From assembly GCA_963710135.1 (NCBI GenBank), contig CAVPYY010000006.1, positions 868,001 to 932,000 of the forward strand: a stretch of DNA of 64,000 nt, written 5' to 3'. This document shows positions 39,713 through 49,797 of the stretch, one piece after another (positions within the stretch are counted from its first letter, which is position 1; every line of letters starts with the position of its first letter). Made by a program: the position numbers and the translations under genes. Below the pieces are notes generated by a model. The model saw nothing but the letters and a program-made list of their open reading frames with translations, was not told the DNA's origin and made no database searches. The DNA is from SG8-30 sp963710135. GTDB lineage: Bacteria; Pseudomonadota; Gammaproteobacteria; Steroidobacterales; Steroidobacteraceae.

Positions 39713-40924
39713 TCAGCGCAGGCTGGTCTCGCGCGCCACCGGTTCGCGCTCCGACAACAGCTCGCGGAAACCCGGCTCGTCAGCGTACTGGTCCTCGCTC
39801 CCGTCCCAGGTGGCCCCGGCGGGCAGCGCATTGCGTACCAACGTCGCCGCCGCGAGGAGTTCCGGGAGTTCAATCCCGGCGCCGCGGCTGACCGGCATCG
39901 GGATGCCGGTGTGGTCCTTCGAGACCTGCAGCGCCCTCTCCCAGTCGATCCGGTCTTCGACGGCAGCGATCCGCTGCCACACCGGCGACTTGTTCTTGAT
40001 GCCCTTCTTGCGCAGCGACTTCGGCCCGTGTTCCCAGTCGCGCTCGTCGTCCTCGAGCGGCTCGTAGGCCTGCACGTGCAGGACATCGCCGTGCCAGCCG
40101 AGCACGTAGGGCTGGTTGACCACGGTGACGCGCGTCCCCACCGGCACCATCTCGAACAGCTGCTCGATGTCCTCTGGGTAGAAACGGATGCAGCCATGGC
40201 TCACCCGCATGCCGACGCCGTAGGGCTTGTTGGTGCCGTGCACGAGATAACTCGGCCAGCCGAGCCGCATCATGTGCCGGCCTAGCGGGTTTTCCGGACC
40301 CGCGGGCACGACCTTGGGAAGGATCTCGCCGTTCGCCTTGTGCTCGGCGCGGACCGATGCCGGGGGCGTCCAGGTCGGGTCCTTGACCTTCGAAATGATC
40401 TTGGTGCCGCCCTCCGGCGTGTTCCAGCCGACCTTGCCGATGCCGATCGGGTGAGTGATCACTTCCCGCGGCTTCGCCGCATCGGTGCGCGGGGGAAAGT
40501 AGAAGGCGCGCATCGCCGCGAGGTTGATGACGATCCCCTCGCGCGGTCCGTCGGGCAGGATGAAACGGGTCGGCAGCGTGATGCGCGTGCCGTCGCCGGG
40601 CAACCACGGGTCGACCCCCGGGTTGGCGCGGACGATTTCCTCGTAGCCCACGTTGAAACGGCGCGCCAGATCGGGAAGCGTGTCGTCGGCGGTGGCAATC
40701 GTGGACTGCACGCGTCCGACCACGTCGTCGCCGGGACGGATTTCGAAGCGGTGGGTCGCCTGCGCGACCGGTAGCTCCACGGGCGCCGGCTGCGCAGCGC
40801 CCGGCTCCTCGCTGCCGGGCTGCTTCTTCCACAGCGAGCCGAAGGGCACACAGGCCGACGCTGCCACGCCCAGCAGGACGATGCTGGCGACACGGACGGT
40901 TGGACTCAGGGGCTGCTTGGACAT
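39713..40924 (-). CDS. L,D-transpeptidase (YkuD/ErfK family) lipoprotein
   Basis: 403-residue envelope protein that crosslinks peptidoglycan or attaches lipoprotein to it. The lipobox-like ASAC ends the signal peptide (VASIVLLGVAASACVPF). An N-terminal LysM-like segment (FEIRPGDDVVGRVQSTIATADDTLPDLARRFNVGYEEIVRANPG) precedes the YkuD domain with HGTNKPYGVG and the catalytic SHGCIRFYPED. It resembles E. coli ErfK/YbiS/YcfS. The start ATG at 40924 lies at the beginning of the signal peptide; a longer upstream open frame is antisense leader. A Pro/Ala/Glu-rich linker follows the lipid anchor. Confidence 0.92.
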   Translation of the reverse strand: MSKQPLSPTVRVASIVLLGVAASACVPFGSLWKKQPGSEEPGAAQPAPVELPVAQATHRFEIRPGDDVVGRVQSTIATADDTLPDLARRFNVGYEEIVRANPGVDPWLPGDGTRITLPTRFILPDGPREGIVINLAAMRAFYFPPRTDAAKPREVITHPIGIGKVGWNTPEGGTKIISKVKDPTWTPPASVRAEHKANGEILPKVVPAGPENPLGRHMMRLGWPSYLVHGTNKPYGVGMRVSHGCIRFYPEDIEQLFEMVPVGTRVTVVNQPYVLGWHGDVLHVQAYEPLEDDERDWEHGPKSLRKKGIKNKSPVWQRIAAVEDRIDWERALQVSKDHTGIPMPVSRGAGIELPELLAAATLVRNALPAGATWDGSEDQYADEPGFRELLSEREPVARETSLR

Positions 40925-40973
40925 CTGCGAATTATGGCATCGCCGCGCGGCAATTTCCGCAATCCCGGCCGGT

Positions 40974-41471
40974 TCACAGGATGGCGGGGCGGTCCGGAAG
41001 CTCGTCCCGGTCCCCGGCGGTTGCCGGAAAGTGCGGCCGGATGCGCTGGTGGATCGCCTCGATGGCAGCGATCGCACCGGCCTCGTACTCCGAGCGCGCG
41101 AATCGCTCGCGCAGGGCCGCACAGACCTCCTCCCACTCGCCGTCCGGCACCCGGTCGCGATAGCCGCGGTCCGCCACGATCTCCACGTCGCGATCGGCAA
41201 ACAGCACGTACACCAGGATGCCGTTGTTGAGCTCCGTGTCCCAGACACGCAGCGCTGCGAAGACCTCGAGTGCCCGCTCACGCGGCGTCTGCCCCGCCCA
41301 CAGCGACCGCCAGTCCAGATCCGACTCGATGGCGAAGCGGACCTCGCCGCCGTGCTGGCGTTCGCCCTGGCGAACGGCGCGCTCGATCGCATCGAGCACG
41401 TCATCCGTGAAGGCGCGGCGCATGCGGCGGCGCGTGGCAAACAGGTGGCGCAACAGGCGTGACAGGTCCAT
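40974..41471 (-). CDS. TPM-domain protein, membrane-associated (second of the pair)
   Basis: 165 residues. Basic N-terminus (LRHLFATRRRMRRAFTDDVLDAIERAVR), then the TPM/DUF477 fold with GEVRFAIESDLD, ERALEVFAALRVWDTELNNGILVYVLFADRDVEIVADRGY and RIRPHFP. No signal peptide or membrane segment is seen, unlike its partner. The ATG at 41471 shares a base with the upstream stop (TGATG), so translation is coupled. Third gene of the lemA-TPM-TPM operon. Function unknown. Confidence 0.83.
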   Translation of the reverse strand: MDLSRLLRHLFATRRRMRRAFTDDVLDAIERAVRQGERQHGGEVRFAIESDLDWRSLWAGQTPRERALEVFAALRVWDTELNNGILVYVLFADRDVEIVADRGYRDRVPDGEWEEVCAALRERFARSEYEAGAIAAIEAIHQRIRPHFPATAGDRDELPDRPAIL

Positions 41472-42358
41472 CACCACCGCCCGCTGGCGCCGCCGCCGCC
41501 AAAGCCGCCACCGCCGCCGCGGAAGCCACCACCGCCGAAACCGCCGCCGGAGCTGCCTCCCCAGGAGCCCCAGCCGCCGCCGCCGCCGCGTCCGCCACTG
41601 GACCAGCCGCGCCGCGGCATGCCGCCGAGCAGTGCGACGATGAACACGATGATGCCGGCGAAGAGCGCCACGCCGAGCGCCTGGACGATCAGCCAGACCA
41701 CGCCACCGGTGAGGCCGCCGGTCGCCAGCGCGCCGCCGAACCGGCCGAAGAGGGCGCGCAGGATGCCACCGCCGATCACGGCCACGACCAGCAGCAAGGG
41801 CAGGAAGGACTCCAGCCCGCCGAGTCCCTGCTCCCAGCCCGGCTCGGGTTCGGGCAGCGGCTCGCCGTCGATCACGCCCATCAGCCGCTCGACGCCGGCC
41901 GACAGGCCGCCGTAGTAATCGCCCTGACGGAAGTACGGCGTGATGACCTCGCTGATCAGGCGCCGCGCGGTGGCGTCGGGCACCGCGCCCTCGAGGCCAT
42001 AGCCGACCTCGAGCCGCACCGCGCGATCCTCGGTCGCGACGATCAGCAGCGCCCCGTCGTCGATGCCGCGACGTCCCAGCTTCCAGGCGTCCGCCACCCG
42101 AATGGCGTAGGCCTCGATACCTTCCGGCGCGGTGCTGGGCAGGATCAGCACCGCGATCTGGCTGCCCTTGCGGGCCTCGAAGGCGGCGAGGCGCTGCTCG
42201 AGCTCGGCCGCCTGCCCGGCGTCCAGCACGCCGGCGAGGTCCGTGACCCGGCGCTCGAGCGCAGGGACCGCGACCAGGGCCTGCGCCACGGCCAGCGGTG
42301 CGAGGCAGCAGAGCAACAGCCCCGCCAGCGCTACACGCCGCGCGGCGCGATCTCCCAC
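41471..42358 (-). CDS. TPM-domain (YgcG-type) membrane protein with Gly-rich tail
   Basis: 295 residues. Signal peptide (VALAGLLLCCLAPLAVAQA), then the TPM domain (RVTDLAGVLDAGQAAELEQRLAAFEARKGSQIAVLILPST, then GIDDGALLIVATEDRAVRLEVGYGLEGAVPDA). Two membrane helices (LLLVVAVIGGGILRALF and ALGVALFAGIIVFIVALLGG) precede a C-terminal tail of Gly and Ser-Gly repeats, typical of YgcG. The GTG start at 42358 is 15 bases after lemA. It is a known partner of LemA in many bacteria; the process is unclear. Confidence 0.88.
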   Translation of the reverse strand: MGDRAARRVALAGLLLCCLAPLAVAQALVAVPALERRVTDLAGVLDAGQAAELEQRLAAFEARKGSQIAVLILPSTAPEGIEAYAIRVADAWKLGRRGIDDGALLIVATEDRAVRLEVGYGLEGAVPDATARRLISEVITPYFRQGDYYGGLSAGVERLMGVIDGEPLPEPEPGWEQGLGGLESFLPLLLVVAVIGGGILRALFGRFGGALATGGLTGGVVWLIVQALGVALFAGIIVFIVALLGGMPRRGWSSGGRGGGGGWGSWGGSSGGGFGGGGFRGGGGGFGGGGASGRW

Positions 42359-42373
42359 CTGGCCGGCCTTGCC

Positions 42374-42979
42374 TCAGCCGCCGGCCGCGGGCACAGCCGG
42401 CGCGCCGAAGTCGACCGCAGGCGGCCTGGAAATCTCGGCCTCGTTCTCGACGGTGAAGTTCGGCTTCACCGCGTGCCCGAAAATCATCGCCGTCAGGTTG
42501 GTCGGAAACTGCCGCACCGTGATGTTGTAGTCCTGCACGGCCTGGATGTAGCGGTTGCGCGCCACCGTGATGCGGTTCTCGGTGCCCTCCAGCTGCGCCT
42601 GCAGATCGAGGAAGTTCTGGTCGGACTTGAGTTCCGGATAGTTCTCGACCACCACCAGCAGGCGCGACAAGGCGCTGGTGAGCTCGCCTTGCGCCTGCTG
42701 GAACTGCTGCAGCGAACCGGCGTCGTCGGCGTTCACCTGCACCTGGGTCGCCTTGGCGCGCGCCTCGGTGACACCGACCAGCACGGCCTGCTCCTGGGCG
42801 GCGAAGCCCTTCACCGTCGCCACCAGGTTGGGAATGAGATCCGCGCGGCGCTGGTACTGGTTCAGCACCTCCGACCACGCCGACTTGATCTGTTCGTCCT
42901 GCGACTGGAGCGTGTTGTAGCCGCAGCCCTGCAGCAGGGCCGCCATCCCCAGCACCATGAACATCGTCAGAACGCGCAT
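42374..42979 (-). CDS. lemA: LemA family lipoprotein/membrane protein
   Basis: 201 residues. Signal peptide (LTMFMVLGMAALLQGC, with a lipobox-like Cys) followed by the conserved LemA core: YNTLQSQDEQIKSAWSEVLNQYQRRADLIPNLVATVKGFAAQEQAVL and NRYIQAVQDYNITVRQFPTNLTAMIFG. ATG at 42979 has AAGGAG six bases upstream. First gene of the lemA-TPM-TPM operon. Membrane-anchored coiled-coil-like protein of unclear role. Confidence 0.93.
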   Translation of the reverse strand: MRVLTMFMVLGMAALLQGCGYNTLQSQDEQIKSAWSEVLNQYQRRADLIPNLVATVKGFAAQEQAVLVGVTEARAKATQVQVNADDAGSLQQFQQAQGELTSALSRLLVVVENYPELKSDQNFLDLQAQLEGTENRITVARNRYIQAVQDYNITVRQFPTNLTAMIFGHAVKPNFTVENEAEISRPPAVDFGAPAVPAAGG

Positions 42980-43080
42980 GTGAACTCCTTCATCAGTCGA
43001 TCCGGAAGCGCCGTCGGCGTTCCCTGGTTCGGGCCTTCCCCGCACCCGATCTTGCCGCCAGTCATGGCACAACACCAGCA

Positions 43081-43833
43081 TCATCCAACCCGTGCCACGC
43101 ACAGGTGAATCGGCCAGCGCATCGGCCGCTCTGCCTGGCCCCAGACCTCGCGCAGCAACGGCGCGATCCGCTCCAGCGGATCCCTGCCGCGGGCTTCGCG
43201 ATAGCGCTGCACCGCGGACCAGGTGCCCAGATAGGCGAGCGCCGTGTCCGCATCCCAGGACGTCTCCAGGGCGAACGGCGGAGCGGCCAGTTGCGCCAGC
43301 GGGAACCCGAGTGAGCGGTAGCCCTCCTCCACGTGCCGCCGCTCACGCGGCCAGTAGGGCCCGACCACGTCGCGATAGAAGTCGTCGACCAGCGTGTCGA
43401 CGCGCGCGTCGACACGGAATTTCTCATACGTCCACAGGGCGATGACGCCGCCCGGCCGCAGCACCCGCCGGGCCTCGGCGAAGAAGCGCGGGCCGTCGAA
43501 CCAGTGCGCCGCCTGCGCCGCGGCGAGCAGGTCCACCGAGGCGTCCGGCAGCGCGATCGACTCGGCCGTTTCCAGGGCATAGTCGATACGTGGATGCCGC
43601 GCAGCCCGCGCCAGCTGCGCGGCACTCGGGTCCGTCGCGCGGACCCTGCGGAAGTGGCGGGCCAGCCCGACCGCTGCCTGGCCGCTGCCGGTGGCGACAT
43701 CGAGGGCCAGGTCACGGGCCGGGGCAAGCGCGGCGAGCCAGTCGAACAACGCTTCCGGATAACCCGGGCGATACCGCTGGTAGTCCGCGGCCAGCGCGGA
43801 AAAGTGATCCTTGAACGGCCCGGGCATGGTCAT
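43081..43833 (-). CDS. Class I SAM-dependent methyltransferase
   Basis: 250 residues. The SAM-binding motif I is LALDVATGSGQAAVGLA, motif II is around RATDPSAAQLA, and motif IV-like LLAAAQAAHWFD resembles the trans-aconitate/UbiE-like group (Methyltransf_11). The substrate is unknown. Its start at 43833 lies about 30 bases downstream of a strong terminator hairpin on the same strand, so it either has its own promoter or is controlled by attenuation. Confidence 0.83.
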   Translation of the reverse strand: MTMPGPFKDHFSALAADYQRYRPGYPEALFDWLAALAPARDLALDVATGSGQAAVGLARHFRRVRATDPSAAQLARAARHPRIDYALETAESIALPDASVDLLAAAQAAHWFDGPRFFAEARRVLRPGGVIALWTYEKFRVDARVDTLVDDFYRDVVGPYWPRERRHVEEGYRSLGFPLAQLAAPPFALETSWDADTALAYLGTWSAVQRYREARGRDPLERIAPLLREVWGQAERPMRWPIHLCVARVG

Positions 43834-43862
43834 GGCGCAGTCTAGCGCCGGCGCGCGGACAC

Positions 43863-43892
43863 AAAAAAACCCCAGGGGGTTGCCCTGGGGTT
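43863..43892 (-). terminator. Rho-independent terminator, minus strand
   Basis: A perfect 10-bp stem, AACCCCAGGG (43868-43877) with CCCTGGGGTT (43883-43892), encloses a 5-base loop. On the minus strand it runs into seven T residues (complement of 43863-43869). It terminates a transcript coming from above 43893. No coding gene lies there on that strand, which points to a small RNA or a leader for the methyltransferase. Confidence 0.85.
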
Positions 43893-43945
43893 CGAAAGCG
43901 GACTGTCGGTGAAGGGAAGGAAAGTCCGCTAGGGGATTCTGAAGC
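43863..43945 (-). ncRNA. Candidate small RNA or attenuating leader with pyrimidine-rich loop
   Basis: On the minus strand a first hairpin has stem AGCGGACT/AGTCCGCT (43930-43923 with 43904-43897) and an 18-base loop, TTCCTTCCCTTCACCGAC. The terminator follows six bases later. The loop contains CCTTCC, the complement of Shine-Dalgarno-type GGAAGG, so it could pair with ribosome binding sites. Two hairpins with a terminator and no gene in the 304-bp spacer look like a trans-acting sRNA. The 5' end is not determined. Confidence 0.45.
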
Positions 43946-44078
43946 CAACCACTACGAGGCCGACGCTACGCGCCATCTCCGGGCCACACAGTGAGCCTGC
44001 GCACAAATCTGGCGAGGCCCGGCGGTCCCGGTCGCGCCGGATGCCTCAAACCGTGATATCGGTCCCGCGCCGCGGACC

Positions 44079-44107
44079 TTAAGCGACCGGCTGCACTGCC
44101 CTACACT
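44079..44107 (+). promoter_or_regulatory. Predicted promoter of greB
   Basis: TTAAGC (44079-44084), a 17-base spacer, then TACACT (44102-44107). The expected start near 44114 gives a leader of about 24 bases before greB ATG (44138). The 5' leader has no Shine-Dalgarno sequence. Match to the hexamer consensus is moderate. Confidence 0.4.
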
Positions 44108-44137
44108 CGCGAGTACCCCTCAATCAGATTTAACATA

Positions 44138-44656
44138 ATGGGACGCTGGAAGCCGCCTACCAAACCTGGCTCGAAATTCATCACCCCGGCCGGCGAAGCC
44201 CGGCTGCGGCAGGAACTCGACCAGCTGTGGCGGGTGGAACGCCCCGAAGTGACCCAGGCCGTCGCGGCCGCGGCCGCCCAGGGCGACCGCTCCGAGAACG
44301 CCGAGTACACCTATGGCAAGCGCCGGCTCCGCGAGATCGACCGCAGGGTCAGGTTCCTGCGCAAGCGCCTCGACGGCATGGTGGTGGTGTCGGCCCCACC
44401 GGCGGATCCCGGACGGGTTTTCTTCGGCGCGTGGGTGGAACTCGAAGACGAGTCCGGCGCGACGCACCGGCATCGCATCGTTGGCCCGGACGAATTCGAC
44501 ATGGCCCCCGGCTACATCAGCCTCGATTCACCGCTCGCCCGCGCGCTGCTCGGCAAGCGGGTGGACGACGAGGTGACGATCGCGCTGCCCGGCGGTGAAC
44601 GGACCCTGGTGATCGTGCTGGTCGACTACGAGCAGGCCGCCGGCCCCACGCACTAG
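44138..44656 (+). CDS. greB: Transcript cleavage factor GreB
   Basis: 172-residue RNA polymerase secondary-channel factor that rescues backtracked complexes. The N-terminal coiled coil carries FITPAGEARLRQELDQLWRVERPEVTQAV and the acidic tip DRSENAEYTYGKRRLREIDRRVRFLRKRL. The C-terminal FKBP-like domain reads GAWVELEDESGATHRHRIVGPDEFD. GreB rather than GreA is indicated by the KRRLREIDRRV pattern and basic patches. Slightly longer than the usual 158 residues. Its 5' leader shows AT-rich TTTAACATA just before the ATG. Confidence 0.93.
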   Translation: MGRWKPPTKPGSKFITPAGEARLRQELDQLWRVERPEVTQAVAAAAAQGDRSENAEYTYGKRRLREIDRRVRFLRKRLDGMVVVSAPPADPGRVFFGAWVELEDESGATHRHRIVGPDEFDMAPGYISLDSPLARALLGKRVDDEVTIALPGGERTLVIVLVDYEQAAGPTH

Positions 44657-44825
44657 CAGGCGGTCGCGTCCGCGACCCACTCCACCTCCGCGAACCATGT
44701 AGCGCCGGGTCTTAACCCAATCCCTCAAAGCAGGCACGCCCCACTTCACGCCCGGGACGAGAGGAGCCCGGCCTAGCGATATGCCCATTGCATCACCGCG
44801 GCCTGCTCCACGGCCCGGGAACGAT

Positions 44826-44855
44826 GAAGGGCCGGGTCTTCGACCCGGTCCCTTC
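44826..44855. repeat. Inverted repeat with a related partial copy at 44700
   Basis: GAAGGGCCGGGTC (44826-44838) pairs with GACCCGGTCCCTTC (44842-44855) except for one bulged base, giving a strong stem with a 3-base loop. A related stretch, GCCGGGTCTTAACCC, lies near 44705-44719 in the same spacer between greB and the homospermidine synthase stop. No T-run follows. It resembles REP-like intergenic palindromes and might aid termination of either convergent transcript. The rest of 44657-44881 shows nothing else. Confidence 0.45.
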
Positions 44856-44881
44856 CATCGGGCAGCTCCCCCGTCAAAATC

Positions 44882-46303
44882 CTAGATCACCCTAATATTC
44901 TTGAATTGCCACGGATCGCTCTCGTCCACGTCCTCCGGCAGCAGCCAGCCGCGGTCGTACAGTGGCGTCCAGTCCGTGTACTGCCCGACCACCGGTCCGA
45001 GGTAGGGCATGCAGATCTCGAGGTTGCGGCGGAAATCGATGTCGTCCGGCTCCACCAGGCCTGCGCTGGGATTCTCCATGGCCCAGATCATTCCCGACAG
45101 CGCCGCGACGGTGACCTGCAGCGAGGTTGCGCTGTTGTGCGGAGCCAGCTTGCGCGCCTCGTGGATCGACAGCTGCGAGCCGTACCAGTAGGCATTCTTC
45201 TTGTGGCCCGCCAGCAGCACGCCGAGCTCGTCGATGCCATCGATGATGTCGTCCATCATGATGCGCTTGTGGTCCTGCATGCGGTAATTGCGTCCCGCAA
45301 ACTCGTGGACCGAGAGCACGGCGTTGTCGGCCGGGTGATACGCGTAATGAACCGTCGGCCGGTAGGCGGGCTTGCTGCCCGCGCTGATCGACAGCATGTC
45401 GGAGATGGAAATCGACTCGCCGTGCGTGATCAGGTAGCCGTAGAAGTGCCTGGCCTGCGGTGTCCAGGTGCGTACCCGCGTCGCGCAGCCGGGCTGCATC
45501 AGGTAGATCGCGCTGCGGCGACCGAAATCGTGCTGCCGCCCGTCGCGCGGGAAATGCCGCTCGTGCGAGCCCCAGCCCAGCTCGGCCGGCTGGCTGCCCT
45601 CGCTGACGAAGCCATCGACCGACCAGGTGTTGACGAACTCGTTGACGACCTTCGGGCGACTGGAAATCTGCGTGTCGCGCTCGGCGATGTGGATCACCTT
45701 GATGCCGAGGTCGCGCGCCAGTTCCGCCCACTGGCGGCGGGTGGTCGGCTCGTCGCAGGCGTGGTCGGTATCCGCCGCGATGTCCAGCAGCGCCTGTTTG
45801 ACGAAGTGCGAGACCAGCCCGGGATTGGCGCCGTGCGTGATGACGGCGGTCGGGCCGCCGACGCAGGATTTCTGCAGCTCCAGCGCTTCCTCGCGCAGCG
45901 CGTAGTTGGTGCGCCGGCTGGCCGGGATGTTGGGGTCGCTGTAGCCGCCCGGCCATGGCTCGATGCACGTGTCCAGGTACAGTGCGCCCTTCTCCTGGCA
46001 CAGCTTGATCAGCGCAATGCTCGACACATCCACCGACAGATTGAGCATGAAGTCGCCGCGTCCGACCAGCGGCTCGAGCACGTGCCGGTAGTTCTCGCGG
46101 GTCAGCGGATGATTGATGAAACGAACGCCGTATTCCTCGGCGACCTCCCGTCCGGCGTCGTCCGCGGTGACCACGGTGATGCGCTCCGGCGCGACCAGGC
46201 CGATGTGACGCAGGATGAGCGGCAGCACGCCCTGCCCGATGCTGCCGAACCCGATGAACAGGATGCGGCCCGGAAATTCAGTGTGGATCTTGTGAGTCGT
46301 CAT
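44882..46303 (-). CDS. hss: Homospermidine synthase
   Basis: 473 residues. NAD-dependent enzyme (EC 2.5.1.44) that condenses two putrescine molecules, or putrescine and spermidine-derived aminobutyl, to sym-homospermidine. The N-terminal Rossmann fold shows GRILFIGFGSIGQGVLPLILRHI and NLSVDVSSIALIKLCQEKG. The family-specific parts CIEPWPGGY, ITHGANPGLVSHFVKQAL and HNSATSLQVTVAALSGMIWAMENPSAGLVEPDDIDF are present. TAG at 44882-44884. It lies 1.4 kb from speA, so arginine to agmatine to putrescine to homospermidine is a plausible route, with agmatinase or agmatine deiminase genes presumably elsewhere. Confidence 0.92.
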   Translation of the reverse strand: MTTHKIHTEFPGRILFIGFGSIGQGVLPLILRHIGLVAPERITVVTADDAGREVAEEYGVRFINHPLTRENYRHVLEPLVGRGDFMLNLSVDVSSIALIKLCQEKGALYLDTCIEPWPGGYSDPNIPASRRTNYALREEALELQKSCVGGPTAVITHGANPGLVSHFVKQALLDIAADTDHACDEPTTRRQWAELARDLGIKVIHIAERDTQISSRPKVVNEFVNTWSVDGFVSEGSQPAELGWGSHERHFPRDGRQHDFGRRSAIYLMQPGCATRVRTWTPQARHFYGYLITHGESISISDMLSISAGSKPAYRPTVHYAYHPADNAVLSVHEFAGRNYRMQDHKRIMMDDIIDGIDELGVLLAGHKKNAYWYGSQLSIHEARKLAPHNSATSLQVTVAALSGMIWAMENPSAGLVEPDDIDFRRNLEICMPYLGPVVGQYTDWTPLYDRGWLLPEDVDESDPWQFKNIRVI

Positions 46304-46445
46304 GGTGGTTCGATCTTCTCATGCAAGGCGCGCCGCAATGGCGTGCGAGGACAACGAGCCAGGCAGCGCGCAGCTGCCTCGAGCGGCCGGGCTTGGTAAT
46401 GTACCGCAATCGGCGCGGGCTTCGCAGGCACGGTCTGCATCGCGC

Positions 46446-46474
46446 AAAAAGAAAGAGCCGGCGGGCGCCGGCTC
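46446..46474 (-). terminator. Rho-independent terminator, minus strand
   Basis: GAGCCGGC (46455-46462) and GCCGGCTC (46467-46474) form an 8-bp stem with a 4-base loop. On the minus strand it is followed by TTTCTTTTT (complement of 46446-46454). It sits 32 bases downstream of the 62-codon gene ending at 46507 and upstream of the homospermidine synthase start, so it separates the two transcripts. Confidence 0.8.
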
Positions 46475-46506
46475 AAAGGGTAACGATGAATCGCAACCCG
46501 GGGTGT

Positions 46507-46695
46507 CTAGTTCAGCTCGTGGCCTTGCAGGTCCGCGTCGGCAGCCAGCCCGGCGGCCAGCCGGGCGCGTTGTTCGTGGACCGCTCGCCGCCAGAAGTCG
46601 CGCTCGGCGGCAGTGATCGGTGGCACGCCGCCCGCAAGACCGGTTGTCCCATGCTCGTCATGTGCGTCTGACCGGGTCTGCCCTGAATGGTTCAC
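46507..46695 (-). CDS. Small uncharacterised protein (62 residues)
   Basis: The GTG start at 46695 is preceded by GGAGCGGGAAGGGA, an unusually purine-rich ribosome binding region, and the frame ends TAG at 46507 just before a strong terminator. The C-terminal half forms an amphipathic helix (TAAERDFWRRAVHEQRARLAAGLAADADL). No signal peptide, membrane segment or family is recognised. Divergent from the sulfurtransferase gene. Ribosome binding site and terminator argue for expression; the function is unknown. Confidence 0.5.
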   Translation of the reverse strand: MNHSGQTRSDAHDEHGTTGLAGGVPPITAAERDFWRRAVHEQRARLAAGLAADADLQGHELN

Positions 46696-46799
46696 GATTC
46701 CCTTCCCGCTCCTGGTCCTGTGTGGTGGATGCGCGAGACTCGAAAAAGGTTGCATCCCCTCGCCCCGCCGGGCTGCCGCCTGCGCCATGGAGTCGCCGC

Positions 46800-47649
46800 A
46801 TGTACACGACGTTGATCACCGCCGAGGAACTGGCCCGTCATCTCGACGACCCGAGTTTCCTGATCGTCGATTGCCGCTTCGACCTCGCTAATCGCGCAGG
46901 CGGGCGCCGTCGCCTGGACGGCGGCGCACATTCCGGGCGCCCGCTATGCCGACCTCGAGCGCGAGCTGTCCGGCGCCGTGACGGCCGCCAGCGGGCGGCA
47001 TCCGCTGCCGGATCCGGCCGCATTCGCCGAGCTGCTGTCGCGCTGGGGAGTCGATGCATCGACCCAGGTGGTGGCCTACGACGCTGCCGGCGGCGCCTTC
47101 GCCGCCAGGCTGTGGTGGTTGCTGCGCTGGATCGGCCATGACGCGGTTGCGGTCCTCGATGGCGGCCTGCCCGCCTGGCAGGCGTCGGGCGGCGCACTCG
47201 ACCAGAGCGTGCAAACCCGTTCGCCGACCGCATTTCAGGCGCGGCCGCGGCCGCAGATGTCCGTATCCGCCGGCGAGGTCGCCGCGGCGCTCGCCCAGGA
47301 CTCGGCCACGCTGGTCGATGCCCGGTCGGCGGAGCGGTTTGCCGGCCGCGTGGAGCCGATCGACCCGGTGGCCGGCCACGTGCCTGGCGCCGTCAATTAC
47401 CCGTTTCAGCTGAACCTCGACGCGAGTGGCCGGTTCCTCGATCCCCGCTCGCTGTCGGCACGCTGGCGCGGCTCGATTCCCTTCGCCCGCGGCAGCGACC
47501 TCATCTGCATGTGCGGCTCCGGCGTGACCGCCTGCCACAACCTGCTCGCGCTCGAGCACGCGGGCCTGCCCGGCGCGCGCCTGTACGCGGGTTCCTGGAG
47601 CGAATGGATCCGCTCGCCCGAGCGGCCGGTCGCGCGCGCCGCGGACTGA
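46800..47649 (+). CDS. sseA: Thiosulfate/3-mercaptopyruvate sulfurtransferase (tandem rhodanese), one frameshift
   Basis: About 283 residues with two rhodanese domains. The N-terminal inactive domain has VDCRFDLANR, HIPGARYADLERELSG and YDAAGGAFAARLWWLLRWIGH. The C-terminal domain has DARSAERFAGRVEPIDPVAGHVPGAVN and the active-site loop CGSGVTA with the catalytic Cys. One extra base near 46895 breaks the frame between DLANRA and RRWTAAHIPGA. The CGSGVTA loop fits the 3-mercaptopyruvate type (EC 2.8.1.2). A stem-loop/T-rich terminator lies 50 bases after it. Confidence 0.9.
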
Positions 47650-47699
47650 GCGCGCCCGTTTACATCGCAAGCCGTTATGGCTATCGTGGCCGGAAACCG

Positions 47700-47727
47700 C
47701 GCGGGCCCCTGGCCCGCGTTCGATTTT
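47700..47727 (+). terminator. Probable terminator between sseA and speA
   Basis: CGCGGGCC (47700-47707) pairs with GGCCCGCG (47711-47718) around a CCT loop, followed by TTCGATTTT. It ends about 20 bases before the speA start, so it could also act as a leader hairpin for speA. The T-run is interrupted, so termination strength is uncertain. Confidence 0.5.
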
Positions 47728-47743
47728 CCTGAAGGGGGTGCCC

Positions 47744-49696
<1,953 letters not shown>

Positions 49697-49797
49697 CCGT
49701 GGCGGCCCGTCCCGCGGCACTTGTGCTCGGGCCGGCCGCTCTGCAACATTCCGCCAGAGGTCCGGCGCAGCCCCGGACGACGACAAGGAGCCAAGGC

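Noticed and set aside
44657..44881. Possible short CDS in the greB-homospermidine synthase spacer
   Set aside because: No frame above 50 codons has a ribosome binding site or plausible composition.
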